From Gemmatimonadaceae bacterium (lineage in GTDB: Bacteria > Latescibacterota > UBA2968 > UBA8231): 36,959 bases of DNA. Positions 23,844-32,989 of this stretch are shown here, piece by piece (the first letter of the stretch is position 1; each line of letters starts with the position of its first letter). Position numbers and translations under genes: made by a program. The stretch is from the NCBI GenBank assembly GCA_002726335.1, contig PBSR01000187.1, forward strand, positions 1 through 36,959, in the 5' to 3' direction. A model generated the notes under the pieces. The model saw only the letters and a list, made by a program, of their open reading frames with translations, made no database searches and was not told the origin of the DNA.

Positions 23844-26623
23844 GAGTTGAGCGCCTCCAGGCTGGAGATCAGTTTCGTCACGCTGGTGCTGTACTCTTCC
23901 CGTCGCTGCCGCTCTTTGTCGACGACCGCTTCCGGCGCCTTCTGCAGGAACCCTTCGTTGCTGAGCTTCTTCTCGAGCCGCGTGATCAATCCCTGCAGCT
24001 TGTCGATTTCCTTGCTCAGGCGTTCCCTCTCGGCAACCACATCTATCAGGCCATCGAGGGGCAGGAAGATTTCGATGTCCCCCACCACGGCGCTGCCTGA
24101 CCCCGGCGGCTGCGGCAGATCGGTGCCAATGTCGAGGGACTCGGCCCCCACCAGAGCCTGCACGTAGTCACTCCGTGCCTGCAGGCGGTCCACCGTCGGC
24201 TGTGAACCGGCTGACAACACCAGCGGTACTTTCCGTGCTGGTGGCACCTTCAACTCGCTGCGGATCGTGCGGGCGGCGGTGATCACCTCCTGCACGAAGG
24301 CCATCTCCCTCTCGGCATGGGCATCGACGGCTTCGGCATCGATCTCCGGCCAGGCGGCGATCATGAGGCTTTCGGGGCGATCGTCGGCGGCCAGCGGGAG
24401 CTGTTGCCAGATCTCCTCGGTGAGAAAGGGCATGATGGGGTGCATGAGACGCAAGGCCTGCTCCAGGACGTGGACGAGAACTCCCTGTACGCGGGCGCGC
24501 TCGTCGGGCGAGCCGGAGAGCAGCCGCGGCTTGGCCAGCTCGATGTACCAGTCACAGTAGTCGCGACGCAGGAAGTCGTGCAGGGCCCGTGTCACGTCGC
24601 TGAAGCGGAAACTCTCCTGTGCTTCGTCGATGTCACGGATCGTCTGCGCCAGGCGGCTGAGGATCCAGCGATCGGCCAGCTCATCGGCGTCGGCTTGTGT
24701 TACGGCGGTGGTGTCGCCGTCCAGATTCATCAGCACATAGCGGGCAGCGTTCCACAGCTTGTTGCAGAAATTGCGACCGGCCTCGGCACTGGCGCTTGCC
24801 TGGACCACATTGTCCTTGATATCGGCGTCGAAGCGCACGTCCTGTGTCGTGCCGCACTGGGCCAGCAGGCTGTAGCGGGTGGCGTCGGCGCCGTACAGGC
24901 GCACGAGATCCAGCGGGTTGAGCCCGGTACCGAGGCTCTTGCTCATGCGCTTGCCATCCTGGGTCAGGATCGTCGGATGGATGAGGACCTGACGGAATGG
25001 GACTTCCTGGAGGAATTCCGTCGCCGTCATGACCATCCGCAGCACCCACAAGTAGAGGATGTCACGACCGGTGATCATCAGATCCGTAGGATGGAAACGA
25101 GCCAACTCCCCGGTCCTGTCAGGCCAGCCAAGCGTGGCGAAGGGCCACAGAGCCGAGGAGAACCACGTGTCGAGCACATCGGGATCCTGCACGAGGCGGG
25201 ACCCGCCACATTCAGCGCAGGCGGCCGGCCGCTGGACGGCGACGATCGGTCGAGCCCCGGCATCCACCGAGACTCTGAATGCGCCCTCGTTCAGCGCCTG
25301 CTCTCTCTCGTACCCACCCAGAGGGGTCAATCCATCACCTGAGCAGTCGGCGCAGTACCAGGCTGGGATTCGGTGTCCCCACCAGATCTGGCGCGACAGG
25401 GCCCAGTCGCGGATGTTGTCCAGCCATTCGAGAGCGTAGCCCCGATACCGGTCAGGCTCGTAGCGGACCTGGTCGTCACCCCCGGCCCCCTGCAGATGGG
25501 GACGCACCTTGTCGGCCAGGTCCCGCATGTTCATGAACCACTGCTCCATCGGCAGGGGCTCGATGACGGTGCCGCACTTGTCGTGGTGCGGTACGGCGTG
25601 TTCATAGTCATCGACCTGTACCAACAGGCCAAGCCCCTCGAGGGCGGCGATGACCTGCTTGCGGCACGCGTAGCGGTCCTGTCCCGCCCAGGCTCCGGCA
25701 CGTTCCGTCATCACACCATCGAAACCGATGACGACGACCTGCGGCAGATCATGGCGGGCACCCACCTCGTAGTCATTCGGATCGTGGGCGGGAGTGACCT
25801 TCACCGCCCCGGATCCCATCTCCGGATCAGCGTATTCGTCGGCGACGATGGGGATCGCCCGTTCCATCAGCGGCAGCATGACCTGCTTGCCGACCGCCGC
25901 CTGCCAGCGAGGATCGGAGGGATGCACGGCCACCCCGGTGTCGCCGAGCATGGTCTCGGGTCGCGTCGTGGCCACGGTGACATCGGGACCGCCGTCGCAG
26001 CCAGGATAGCGGATGTGCCACAGCTTTCCCTGGGTCAACCGTTCTTCGGTCTCCAGGTCGGAGATCACGGTGCCGCAATGCGGACACCAGTTGATCATGC
26101 GTGTGCCGCGGTAGATCCAGCCCTGTTCATGGAAGGCTTCAAAGGCCTGCAGAACGGCGTCAACGTAGCCGTCGTCGAGGGTAAACCGGGATCGGTCCCA
26201 GTCGTAACTGCAGCCCAGCTTGCGCAGCTGATCATAGATGGCGTCACCATAGGTCTCCCGCCAGGCCCAGATGCGTTCGATGAGACCCTCCCGGCCCACG
26301 TCATACCGTGTCTTGCCCTCATCGGCCAGCAGCTTCTCTTCCACCTTCATCTGCGTGGCGATGCCAGCGTGATCGGTGCCCGGCAGGCAGAGGGTTTCAT
26401 ACCCCTGCATGCGCTTGCGGCGCGTCACATTGTCGTGGATCGCATGCTGCACGGCATGACCCATGTGCAGTTCGCCGGTGACGTTCGGGGGTGGGATCGT
26501 GATGCAATAGGGTGGTCGCTCCGAGTCGGCTCGGGCGCGGAAATAGCCGGCTTCCTCCCAGCGCGAGTACCAGGTTGTCTCACAGTGTTGTGGGTCGTAT
26601 TGGGTCGGTAATTCGGTCGTCAT
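23840..26623 (-). CDS. valS: Valyl-tRNA synthetase
   Basis: ValS charges tRNA-Val. The 927-residue, class I synthetase has the HIGH motif as HMGH (PPPNVTGELHMGHAVQHA), the KMSKS loop as RMSKS (DGKRMSKSLGTG), a CP1 editing domain, an anticodon-binding domain and the C-terminal coiled coil (VAERERLSKEIDKLQGLITRLEKKL) typical of ValS. The frame is open to 26698, but ATG 26623 (MTTELPTQYDP) fits the family start and follows the promoter by about 40 bases. First gene of valS-ompA-like-rqcH-ychF. Confidence 0.97.
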   Translation of the reverse strand: MTTELPTQYDPQHCETTWYSRWEEAGYFRARADSERPPYCITIPPPNVTGELHMGHAVQHAIHDNVTRRKRMQGYETLCLPGTDHAGIATQMKVEEKLLADEGKTRYDVGREGLIERIWAWRETYGDAIYDQLRKLGCSYDWDRSRFTLDDGYVDAVLQAFEAFHEQGWIYRGTRMINWCPHCGTVISDLETEERLTQGKLWHIRYPGCDGGPDVTVATTRPETMLGDTGVAVHPSDPRWQAAVGKQVMLPLMERAIPIVADEYADPEMGSGAVKVTPAHDPNDYEVGARHDLPQVVVIGFDGVMTERAGAWAGQDRYACRKQVIAALEGLGLLVQVDDYEHAVPHHDKCGTVIEPLPMEQWFMNMRDLADKVRPHLQGAGGDDQVRYEPDRYRGYALEWLDNIRDWALSRQIWWGHRIPAWYCADCSGDGLTPLGGYEREQALNEGAFRVSVDAGARPIVAVQRPAACAECGGSRLVQDPDVLDTWFSSALWPFATLGWPDRTGELARFHPTDLMITGRDILYLWVLRMVMTATEFLQEVPFRQVLIHPTILTQDGKRMSKSLGTGLNPLDLVRLYGADATRYSLLAQCGTTQDVRFDADIKDNVVQASASAEAGRNFCNKLWNAARYVLMNLDGDTTAVTQADADELADRWILSRLAQTIRDIDEAQESFRFSDVTRALHDFLRRDYCDWYIELAKPRLLSGSPDERARVQGVLVHVLEQALRLMHPIMPFLTEEIWQQLPLAADDRPESLMIAAWPEIDAEAVDAHAEREMAFVQEVITAARTIRSELKVPPARKVPLVLSAGSQPTVDRLQARSDYVQALVGAESLDIGTDLPQPPGSGSAVVGDIEIFLPLDGLIDVVAERERLSKEIDKLQGLITRLEKKLSNEGFLQKAPEAVVDKERQRREEYSTSVTKLISSLEALNS

Positions 26624-26669
26624 CCGGATCTCAGAAAAAGGTTGTAACCGTGTGTCAGATAAGGACTTC

Positions 26670-26698
26670 AATATAGGGGGACAGGTTGACGCAGACAA
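26670..26698 (-). promoter_or_regulatory. Sigma70-like promoter of the valS operon
   Basis: On the minus strand, -35 TTGTCT (26698-26693), a 17-base spacer and -10 TATATT (26675-26670), about 47 bases upstream of ATG 26623. It is the best-matched promoter in the window. Confidence 0.7.
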
Positions 26699-26786
26699 TC
26701 ATTCACACCTTGACGACGATGCTTGAGGAGCCGTTTTTGCCCCCCTTGTTGACTCTCCCTTCCCCGACCCGCAGGACGGCCAATCC

Positions 26787-27698
26787 ATGACCGACTGGTC
26801 CCGACTGCTCACCGAGCAGCGCAATCCGGCCAGTGAGCAGATCGACCAGCTCGACAGCCTCGAGCTGGTGCGCCTCATCAACAGCCAGGATGCTCTCGTG
26901 CCGGCCGCGGTCGAAGCCGTTCTTTCCGACGTGGCGGCTGCCGTCGACCTGGTAACAGAGAGTCTCAGTGCCGGCGGCAGGCTGTTCTACCTGGGTGCCG
27001 GCACGAGTGGTCGTCTCGGGATTCTCGACGCCTCCGAATGCCCACCGACGTTCAGCAGCGATCCGAAACAGGTTCAGGGGTTGATTGCCGGCGGGGAACA
27101 GGCCGTTTTCCAGGCCGTCGAGGGGGCTGAGGACGACGCCAGGGGCGCCGTCGCCGAACTGGATGAGCTAGGTGTGGGATCCCTCGATGTCGTCGTCGGC
27201 ATCGCCGCGAGCGGCGTTACACCGTGGGTCCTGGGCGGCCTCGCTCATGCCCGCTCGCGTGGTTGCGGCACGGTGTTCTTCACCTGCAGTCCGAGTGCCG
27301 CCGCGAGTGTCGATGTCGATGTCGTCATCGTCCCCGAGGTGGGCCCCGAGGTCGTTACCGGCTCGACACGGATGAAGGCGGGAACCGCGACCAAGCTCGT
27401 CCTCAACACCGTGACCACCGGCGCCATGATACGTCTCGGCAAGACGTACGGTAATCTCATGGTCGATCTGCAACCCAGCAATGCGAAACTGCGCGATCGC
27501 ATGACGCGCATCCTGTCGACGCTGGCCGGACTCGACACCGACACCTCACGTAGCCGCCTCGAAGCCGCCGGATGGGAGCTGAAGCTGGCTCTCGTGATGG
27601 AACTGTGCGACACAGATGCCGATACCGCCCGTCAACGCCTGGCCGCCGCTGGTGGCCGGGTACGGGTGGCCATCTCCGGCCACGGCATCGGGGGCTGA
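26787..27698 (+). CDS. murQ: N-acetylmuramic acid 6-phosphate etherase
   Basis: MurQ removes lactate from MurNAc-6-phosphate to give GlcNAc-6-phosphate, a step of peptidoglycan recycling or use. The 303-residue product has the SIS-domain signature GAGTSGRLGILDASECPPTF (70-89) with the catalytic Glu, and the GIAASGVTPWVLGG and GSTRMKAGTATKLVLN segments. It is divergent from valS. No MurNAc transporter or kinase gene is in view. AGGA lies about 11 bases before the ATG. Confidence 0.96.
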   Translation: MTDWSRLLTEQRNPASEQIDQLDSLELVRLINSQDALVPAAVEAVLSDVAAAVDLVTESLSAGGRLFYLGAGTSGRLGILDASECPPTFSSDPKQVQGLIAGGEQAVFQAVEGAEDDARGAVAELDELGVGSLDVVVGIAASGVTPWVLGGLAHARSRGCGTVFFTCSPSAAASVDVDVVIVPEVGPEVVTGSTRMKAGTATKLVLNTVTTGAMIRLGKTYGNLMVDLQPSNAKLRDRMTRILSTLAGLDTDTSRSRLEAAGWELKLALVMELCDTDADTARQRLAAAGGRVRVAISGHGIGG

Positions 27699-27702
27699 CG
27701 AT

Positions 27703-28638
27703 TTGCAGGGGACGACGCTGGGCTCCACACAACTGCAGGTCTCTCTGCTCGGTCTCGGAACGGTCGAACTCGGCATGCCCTACGGCCTGGGTCAGGTGAC
27801 TCCACCTGCCGACGACGACTGCATAAGACTGCTGCACCATGCCGTGGATCACGGCATCTGTTACATCGATACCGCCGCCGCTTATGGCCGCAGCGAGGAA
27901 CTGATCGGTCGTGCTTTTGCCGGACGGCGACGACCGGTGATCGCCACAAAGGTAGCCCTGCGAGACCCCGATGGTACCCCCTGGCACGGCCGGCGCATCG
28001 TGACCGGGATCGAAGCATCGATCGAGCGCTCTCTCCGCCTGCTCGGTACCGACGCCCTCGATCTGGTGCAGATCCACAACGACGATGCCGTCGTCGCCGG
28101 AGACCCGGCGCTGCGCGAAGCCATGGATACCCACCTGCAGAGCGGTGAGGTGCGCAATTGGGGTGCATCCACCTACGGTCGGTCGGCGCCTCTGACGGTG
28201 ATCGACTACGGTGAACCCATACGCACCCTGCAGGTTGCCTACAGTGTGCTCGATCGCCGCCTCGAAGAGGATGTGTTTCCCGCGTGCCAGCGGGCCGGTG
28301 TCGGACGGGTTCTGCGTTCCGTCTTCCTGCAGGGGGTTCTATCGGAGCGCCGTCACTCTCTTCCCGAGGATCTGTTGCCTCTTCGCCAGGCTGCGGATGC
28401 CGTAGCTCGGGTCGCGGACGGACTCGCCCTGCCGCTCGCCCAGGTGGCCTTGCGCTTTGCTCTGTTCGAGGCAGGCGCGCAGGTTACTCTGGTGGGCACT
28501 GCCGATGCTGCCGAACTGGAGGCCAACATCGGTGCCGCCCAGGATGGCCCGTTGCCGCCGGATGCGGTGGCGGCTCTTCGCTCCATCCAGGTTGCAGACG
28601 AGAGACTGCTGAATCCGGCCAACTGGCCTCGATTCTGA
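27703..28638 (+). CDS. Aldo/keto reductase
   Basis: An NAD(P)H-dependent oxidoreductase of about 311 residues. The catalytic tetrad is visible: Asp in YIDTAAAYG, Tyr in AYGRSEELIG, Lys in VIATKVAL and His in LVQIHNDD. The C-terminal VTLVGTADAAELEANIGA is the usual cofactor-binding segment. The substrate is not identifiable; sugar dehydrogenases of this family look similar. TTG 27703, 4 bases after murQ and with GGGGG eight bases before it, is the likely start. The frame is open further upstream inside murQ. Confidence 0.83.
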   Translation: MQGTTLGSTQLQVSLLGLGTVELGMPYGLGQVTPPADDDCIRLLHHAVDHGICYIDTAAAYGRSEELIGRAFAGRRRPVIATKVALRDPDGTPWHGRRIVTGIEASIERSLRLLGTDALDLVQIHNDDAVVAGDPALREAMDTHLQSGEVRNWGASTYGRSAPLTVIDYGEPIRTLQVAYSVLDRRLEEDVFPACQRAGVGRVLRSVFLQGVLSERRHSLPEDLLPLRQAADAVARVADGLALPLAQVALRFALFEAGAQVTLVGTADAAELEANIGAAQDGPLPPDAVAALRSIQVADERLLNPANWPRF

Positions 28639-28679
28639 CCCATTCCACCTGCTTCAACGCTCCGGAGGATCCCATTCCC

Positions 28680-29078
28680 ATGGCCGATGTCGCCTTGCGT
28701 ACCTGGTCCCTGATCCCGCGCGATCTCGATCCCGCGCAGCAGGAGCCGACGCTGCCCCAGCCCCCTATGCTGACCGCCGTCGCCATCGATCCCGGTGGCA
28801 GTCTGCACTTCGAGCTGGAAGGCTCCCCCGCAGACCTGTCGATCCAGGTGACCGTTACGGGGATGACGGCAGAGGGCCGAGGGGACGACTTTCTTCACGT
28901 GTACCGGGGTTCGGCCGGTGCCTACGCCCAGGTAGAGGCGCCCTGGTCGCGGGGACAGGACGGACCCAACGCTGTGTTCACCACCCATGCCGCCGGCGCT
29001 GGTGACCGTGTCAAGCTGCATCTGAAACAGGGCCTCGCCATCGTCGTTACCGCCATCGGTTTCGCCGCCGATGGTTGA
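28680..29078 (+). CDS. Hypothetical protein, small beta-rich
   Basis: I do not recognise this 132-residue protein. It has no signal peptide or membrane segment. It reads as short beta strands (LTAVAIDPGGSLHFELEG, LSIQVTVTGM, RVKLHLKQGLAIVVTAIGF). ATG 28680 is preceded by GGAGG, and its 3' end overlaps the next gene by 8 bases, which supports that it is translated and coupled to it. Confidence 0.6.
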   Translation: MADVALRTWSLIPRDLDPAQQEPTLPQPPMLTAVAIDPGGSLHFELEGSPADLSIQVTVTGMTAEGRGDDFLHVYRGSAGAYAQVEAPWSRGQDGPNAVFTTHAAGAGDRVKLHLKQGLAIVVTAIGFAADG

Positions 29079-30189
29079 TGTTCATGCGGCGCATCCAGGA
29101 CGGTTGATCGGCAGACCGGTCGACGAGTTGGACACTCCCGTTCTCGTCGTCGATCTCGAACGCTTCGAGTCGAACGTGGCAGCCATGGCCTTGTACTGCC
29201 GTCAGCAGGGCGTCGCCTGGCGACCACACAGCAAGAGCCACAAGAGCCCTGACATCGCCCGTATCCAACTGGCTGCCGGCGCCCTTGGCCTTACCTGCGC
29301 CAAACTCAGTGAGGCTGAGATCTTCCTCGAACACGGGGTCACCGATATCCTGCTGGCCAATCAGCTGGCATCCCCCGTCCGTCTGCGACGGCTGGCGGCG
29401 ATGCAGGAGCGCGGACGGATACTGGGTATCGTCGATCATCCCGAAGCTCTGGACATGGCCTCGCAGGCGGGGCAGCGTGCCGGCCACGAGATCCCCCTCC
29501 TCGTCGATATCGACATCGGCATGCACCGAACCGGCGTGAGACCTGGACCCGGTGTTGTCGAGCTGGCGCGGGCGGTGGACGCTGCCAGGGGGGTCTGCCT
29601 GGCCGGTATCATGGGGTATGAGGGTCACGTGCTGGCCGACCATCCCCCCGCTGCCAAGCAACGAGCCGCCCGTGAGGCCCTCGCGCATCTGGTCAAGGCT
29701 CGGGAGGCACTCATCGACGAGGGCCTGTCCTGCGACATCGTTTCGGCGGGCAGCACGGGCAGCTACGATCTGGCGGCTACGCACAACGCCGTGACCGAGA
29801 TCCAGGCAGGCGGCGCCATCTTCATGGACGCCATGTACCGTGACCGCTTCCACGTCGACGACCGCTTCGACTTTGCCCTTTCTCTGGTAACGACGGTAAC
29901 GGGACGGCATGACGACCACATCGTCACCGATGCCGGCTTCAAGACGCTATCGGCCTTCCACCACGAACCCCGTGTGCTGCACCGGGAAGACCTGGAATTC
30001 AACTATCTGTCGGCAGAACACGGGGTCTACCGCATAGTAAACGGCAGCGGCCCCGCACTGGGTGAGCGGCTGTGTCTCCTGCCGGGCTACGGTGACTCGA
30101 CCACCGTGCTGCACGACCAGTTCATCGGCGTCCGCCAGGGACGCGTGGAGAGCATCTGGCCCCTCGCCGCTCGTGGCGCCCTGACCTGA
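29071..30189 (+). CDS. Type III-fold PLP enzyme: D-threonine aldolase / D-serine dehydratase-like
   Basis: The 372-residue product has an alanine-racemase-like N-terminal barrel: TPVLVVDLERFESNV (about 22-36), then RPHSKSHKSPDIARIQ with the PLP lysine, LLVDIDIGMHRTGV and SAGSTGSYDL. The C-terminal domain has LSAEHGVYRI, which supplies the metal-binding His of D-threonine aldolase/DSD1 enzymes. It probably acts on D-beta-hydroxy amino acids. Specificity is not determined. Confidence 0.85.
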   Translation: MVDVHAAHPGRLIGRPVDELDTPVLVVDLERFESNVAAMALYCRQQGVAWRPHSKSHKSPDIARIQLAAGALGLTCAKLSEAEIFLEHGVTDILLANQLASPVRLRRLAAMQERGRILGIVDHPEALDMASQAGQRAGHEIPLLVDIDIGMHRTGVRPGPGVVELARAVDAARGVCLAGIMGYEGHVLADHPPAAKQRAAREALAHLVKAREALIDEGLSCDIVSAGSTGSYDLAATHNAVTEIQAGGAIFMDAMYRDRFHVDDRFDFALSLVTTVTGRHDDHIVTDAGFKTLSAFHHEPRVLHREDLEFNYLSAEHGVYRIVNGSGPALGERLCLLPGYGDSTTVLHDQFIGVRQGRVESIWPLAARGALT

Positions 30190-30197
30190 ATCTCAAC

Positions 30198-31427
30198 ATG
30201 GACCCGGGGCGCGCAACCATGGACCTCCTGCTGATCTCCATCGACAGTCTGCGCCTCGATCATGCCGGGCGAGCCTCCAACAGCCGAGTCCTGACACCCC
30301 GGTTCGATCGGGCTACCGAGGGCTTCGCCTTTTCGGAGCGTTTCTTCTCGGTGTCCTCGGCAACACGGCCGGTACACTCCAGCCTCGTCACCGGGCTCTA
30401 TCCCTTCGAGCACGGCATCCAGGGACAGCAGGATGGGCGCCTGCGCCAGGGAGCGCCGCGACTGTTCCGCCAGTGTGTGGACCGCGGCATGGAGGTGGGA
30501 CTGTTTTCGGAGGCGGCACCCATCTTCGCCGGACTCGATCTTGGGGCACCCCTGCGACCGCTTGAACCCGAGGCGGGGTCGGGTCTGGCCGAGGTTCGCC
30601 GTTGGCGGGAGGCAGCTGCCGATGCCGGCCACCGGTGTCTGTTCCTGCACTATTGGAGCGCCCATACGCCCTACGGCGCCAGTGACGGCATGGCTCTCGG
30701 CGAGACGGCGACACTGCTGCGCGAGGGGCGTCTGGAGGAGGTCGAAGGGCGGTACCGGATCGCTGTCGAGGACGTCTTCGAGAACAAGGTGGCCCCCCTG
30801 CTGGAGAGGCTCGATCTGAGTCGTTGCGCGGTGCTGCTGTTCGGCGACCACGGCGAGAGCTGGACGCCGGACGAACTCTACCACGGCACGACGGTGCGCA
30901 ACAGTGTGCTGCGCGTCCCCCTCTACCTTCACGTTCCCTATCACGGCAACCTGCTGACTGAGGGTACGGGCGTGACCAGTATCATCGACCTCTATGCGAC
31001 GATCTGCGGCCTCCTCGGTCTGCGGCGAGAGGACGAGGGCTTCGGTGTCGACCTGCTGGATCCGGCGGCGATCACGGCGTCAGGATACCGGCTGGCCGAG
31101 ATACGTCCCGGGACAGACGCAGCGGATGACGAGAGGCTTCTGATCGTCCCGGCGACGGGGACAGAATCGTCGTCGCTGTTGCGCTGGTGTGTGTTCGACG
31201 ATCGCCATCGCCTGCACGGCGAGAACGAAGAATGGCGACTCGAGGCGCAGTGGACGGAGAAGGCGATCGACACGGATGTAGCGACGAGGGCGGCACCCTG
31301 CCTGGCGGCGCGAGAGGGATTCATCTCGGGATCGAACTGGACGCAGCGCCCTCTGGAGGACGACAAGATGTCAACTGCAGAACAGGATGCGCTGCGCCGT
31401 CGACTCCAGGCGCTGGGCTATTTGTAG
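30198..31427 (+). CDS. Alkaline-phosphatase-superfamily (sulfatase-like) hydrolase
   Basis: The 409-residue protein has the sulfatase/phosphodiesterase fold: ISIDSLRLDHAG (metal Asp), the nucleophile segment SATRPVHSSLVTGLYPFEHG, FGDHGES (metal Asp/His) and YHGTTVRNSVLRVPLYL (metal His). The nucleophile position has Thr in TRPVH rather than the Cys/Ser-x-Pro-x-Arg of formylglycine sulfatases, so I expect a phospho- or phosphonate-type hydrolase and not a sulfatase. No signal peptide. A second ATG at 30219 is a possible start. It ends two bases from a convergent gene. Confidence 0.8.
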   Translation: MDPGRATMDLLLISIDSLRLDHAGRASNSRVLTPRFDRATEGFAFSERFFSVSSATRPVHSSLVTGLYPFEHGIQGQQDGRLRQGAPRLFRQCVDRGMEVGLFSEAAPIFAGLDLGAPLRPLEPEAGSGLAEVRRWREAAADAGHRCLFLHYWSAHTPYGASDGMALGETATLLREGRLEEVEGRYRIAVEDVFENKVAPLLERLDLSRCAVLLFGDHGESWTPDELYHGTTVRNSVLRVPLYLHVPYHGNLLTEGTGVTSIIDLYATICGLLGLRREDEGFGVDLLDPAAITASGYRLAEIRPGTDAADDERLLIVPATGTESSSLLRWCVFDDRHRLHGENEEWRLEAQWTEKAIDTDVATRAAPCLAAREGFISGSNWTQRPLEDDKMSTAEQDALRRRLQALGYL

Positions 31428-31429
31428 AG

Positions 31430-31933
31430 TCAGTCGATGGCGACGAGTTCGGTCGTGCCGTCGTCCGTATTGAGGAAGCGGAAGGTGGTGGTGCCGAGGC
31501 GGCCCATGATTTCGCCCGGGTTGACGAGCAGGCAGGGGCCGTTGGCGGTCTCGCGGCGTTCTTCATGGGGCACGTGGTCGTGCCCGTAGAGGACGATGTC
31601 GTAGCGTCCCGAATCGGCCAGTCCGGAGGCGATGTCCGGATAGTGGTTGACCGCCGTCCGCAGTCCCCCCAGCTCAACACTGGCCAGTTCGCCATGGAGC
31701 ACTACGTGGTCGAACCGCGCCGCAACCTGCGTCAACATATGGCGATCGCCATCGTTGTTGCCCCAGACTACGTGCAACGGCTTTGCCGCGGTGGCTTCGG
31801 CCAACTGGGCGAGGGTGAAAGGAGCGCAGAAATCGCCGCAGAACACGTAGGCATCCGCCTCCGCCATGCGCGGGAGGGTTCGTTCGAGGGCCCAGATGTT
31901 GTCGTGGACATCGGAACACACGGCAACGATCAC
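31430..31933 (-). CDS. Metallophosphoesterase (YfcE-type)
   Basis: This second calcineurin-like phosphoesterase in the window has about 167 residues. Metal motifs: SDVHDN near the N-terminus, GDFCAP, GNNDGD, YGHDH and NPGEI. It lacks the extra insertions of the larger enzyme at 3143. The GTG start overlaps the stop of the nucleotidyltransferase (GTGA). Substrate unknown. Confidence 0.87.
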   Translation of the reverse strand: MIVAVCSDVHDNIWALERTLPRMAEADAYVFCGDFCAPFTLAQLAEATAAKPLHVVWGNNDGDRHMLTQVAARFDHVVLHGELASVELGGLRTAVNHYPDIASGLADSGRYDIVLYGHDHVPHEERRETANGPCLLVNPGEIMGRLGTTTFRFLNTDDGTTELVAID

Positions 31934-32349
31934 GGGCGTCTCTCCCGGATAAGTGACGATTTGTACTGGTCGGGTTGAAAGGCGTCGAGGGTGACGATTC
32001 TGCAGTCGGGGAAGCCGGAGGCCAATCCCGCCGGAACTCCCTGATCGTATCCCAGGGCGATGATGTGAGGAGCGATATCGGCGACGACGCGTAGCAGGTC
32101 GGCCCCCGGATACCCCAACCGGGCGTCGTCGACAGCTGCATTGGCGGCAACAGACGCCAGGCGGGTGTCCTCGTCCTGATCCGGGCACCGGCCCTTGATG
32201 CGTCTCACGTTTTCGTCACGAGCCACGACGACGAACAACTCCTCGCCCAGGCTCCGTGCCTGGCACAGGAAGGCGTTGTGCCCGGGGTGAAAGTGGTCAA
32301 AGGTTCCGCAACTCAACACGCGGCGCCCGGTATCCATCACAGCTGGCAT
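31930..32349 (-). CDS. Cytidylyltransferase-like nucleotidyltransferase
   Basis: The 139-residue product has the HxGH motif HPGH (21-24) in CGTFDHFHPGHNAFL and the family core LFVVVARDENVRRIKG. Relatives include pantetheine-phosphate adenylyltransferases, TagD-type and FAD synthetase-like enzymes. It fits none clearly enough to name. It begins one base after the SPOR lipoprotein stop (TGAGATG) and is coupled to the phosphoesterase. Confidence 0.82.
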   Translation of the reverse strand: MPAVMDTGRRVLSCGTFDHFHPGHNAFLCQARSLGEELFVVVARDENVRRIKGRCPDQDEDTRLASVAANAAVDDARLGYPGADLLRVVADIAPHIIALGYDQGVPAGLASGFPDCRIVTLDAFQPDQYKSSLIRERRP

Positions 32350-32350
32350 C

Positions 32351-32887
32351 TCATCGGGGGGTGATCTCCGACGAGCGACCATCCACCCAGTACTTGCCGC
32401 CGTGATCACGGCAGAAACGTTGACCGAAACGATCCGCCTCCTCCCGTGTCGTGAAGTACCCCACGCGTACGCGGGTCTGCTCGCCGGTTGGATGGGCGAC
32501 GGCATACGCCGGGTACCCAAGGGTCTCGAGTTCACGAACACGACGGCTGGCATCCTTCGCTTTCTTGTAGGTGGCGATCTGGACCGTGTACCGACCTGCC
32601 GCATCAAACTTCAGAATATCGTCGCCGCCCACTTCGTCAGCCGCCGTCGGCGCTGCCGGAGGCGGCGCCTCTTCTTCGGCGCGGGCACCCTCTGCGGGGC
32701 GCGCCAGCGAATCCGACTCGCTGTCGATGAAGATCAGTTCTACGCGGGTATCCTCTTCAGCAGGCGCGCCGACCTCGTCGCGGCCGTCACTCTCACCGCT
32801 GCCACAGGCCGATATCAGCGTGCACGCGCAGATGACGAGGACAGTTGCCGAAGACCGGCAAGAGGCGCGGGAATTGGAAGTAGCCAT
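32351..32887 (-). CDS. SPOR-domain lipoprotein
   Basis: The 178-residue product has a lipoprotein signal with lipobox ISAC (LVICACTLISACGSG, Cys about 28), an acidic/proline-rich linker and a C-terminal SPOR domain (about 98-170: RYTVQIATYKKAKDASRRVRELETLG, TRVRVGYFTTREEADRFG). SPOR domains bind denuded glycan strands at division sites. It is the first of three coupled minus-strand genes, divergent from the receiver gene 103 bases away. Confidence 0.88.
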   Translation of the reverse strand: MATSNSRASCRSSATVLVICACTLISACGSGESDGRDEVGAPAEEDTRVELIFIDSESDSLARPAEGARAEEEAPPPAAPTAADEVGGDDILKFDAAGRYTVQIATYKKAKDASRRVRELETLGYPAYAVAHPTGEQTRVRVGYFTTREEADRFGQRFCRDHGGKYWVDGRSSEITPR

Positions 32888-32989
32888 CGCCCGCGAAGAT
32901 AAGCGTGAGGAGCAGAACGCGCCCGCTGGGTGGCGTTGGGAAAGACCCCGGCTTGCGGGATCGGTCAGTGGCGGGCGTTATTGGTACTC

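Noticed and set aside
26701..26786. Promoter for murQ based on TTGACG at 26710
   Set aside because: No acceptable -10 element lies at the right distance.
30198..31427. Formylglycine sulfatase
   Set aside because: The nucleophile motif has Thr and lacks the C/S-x-P-x-R maturation sequence.
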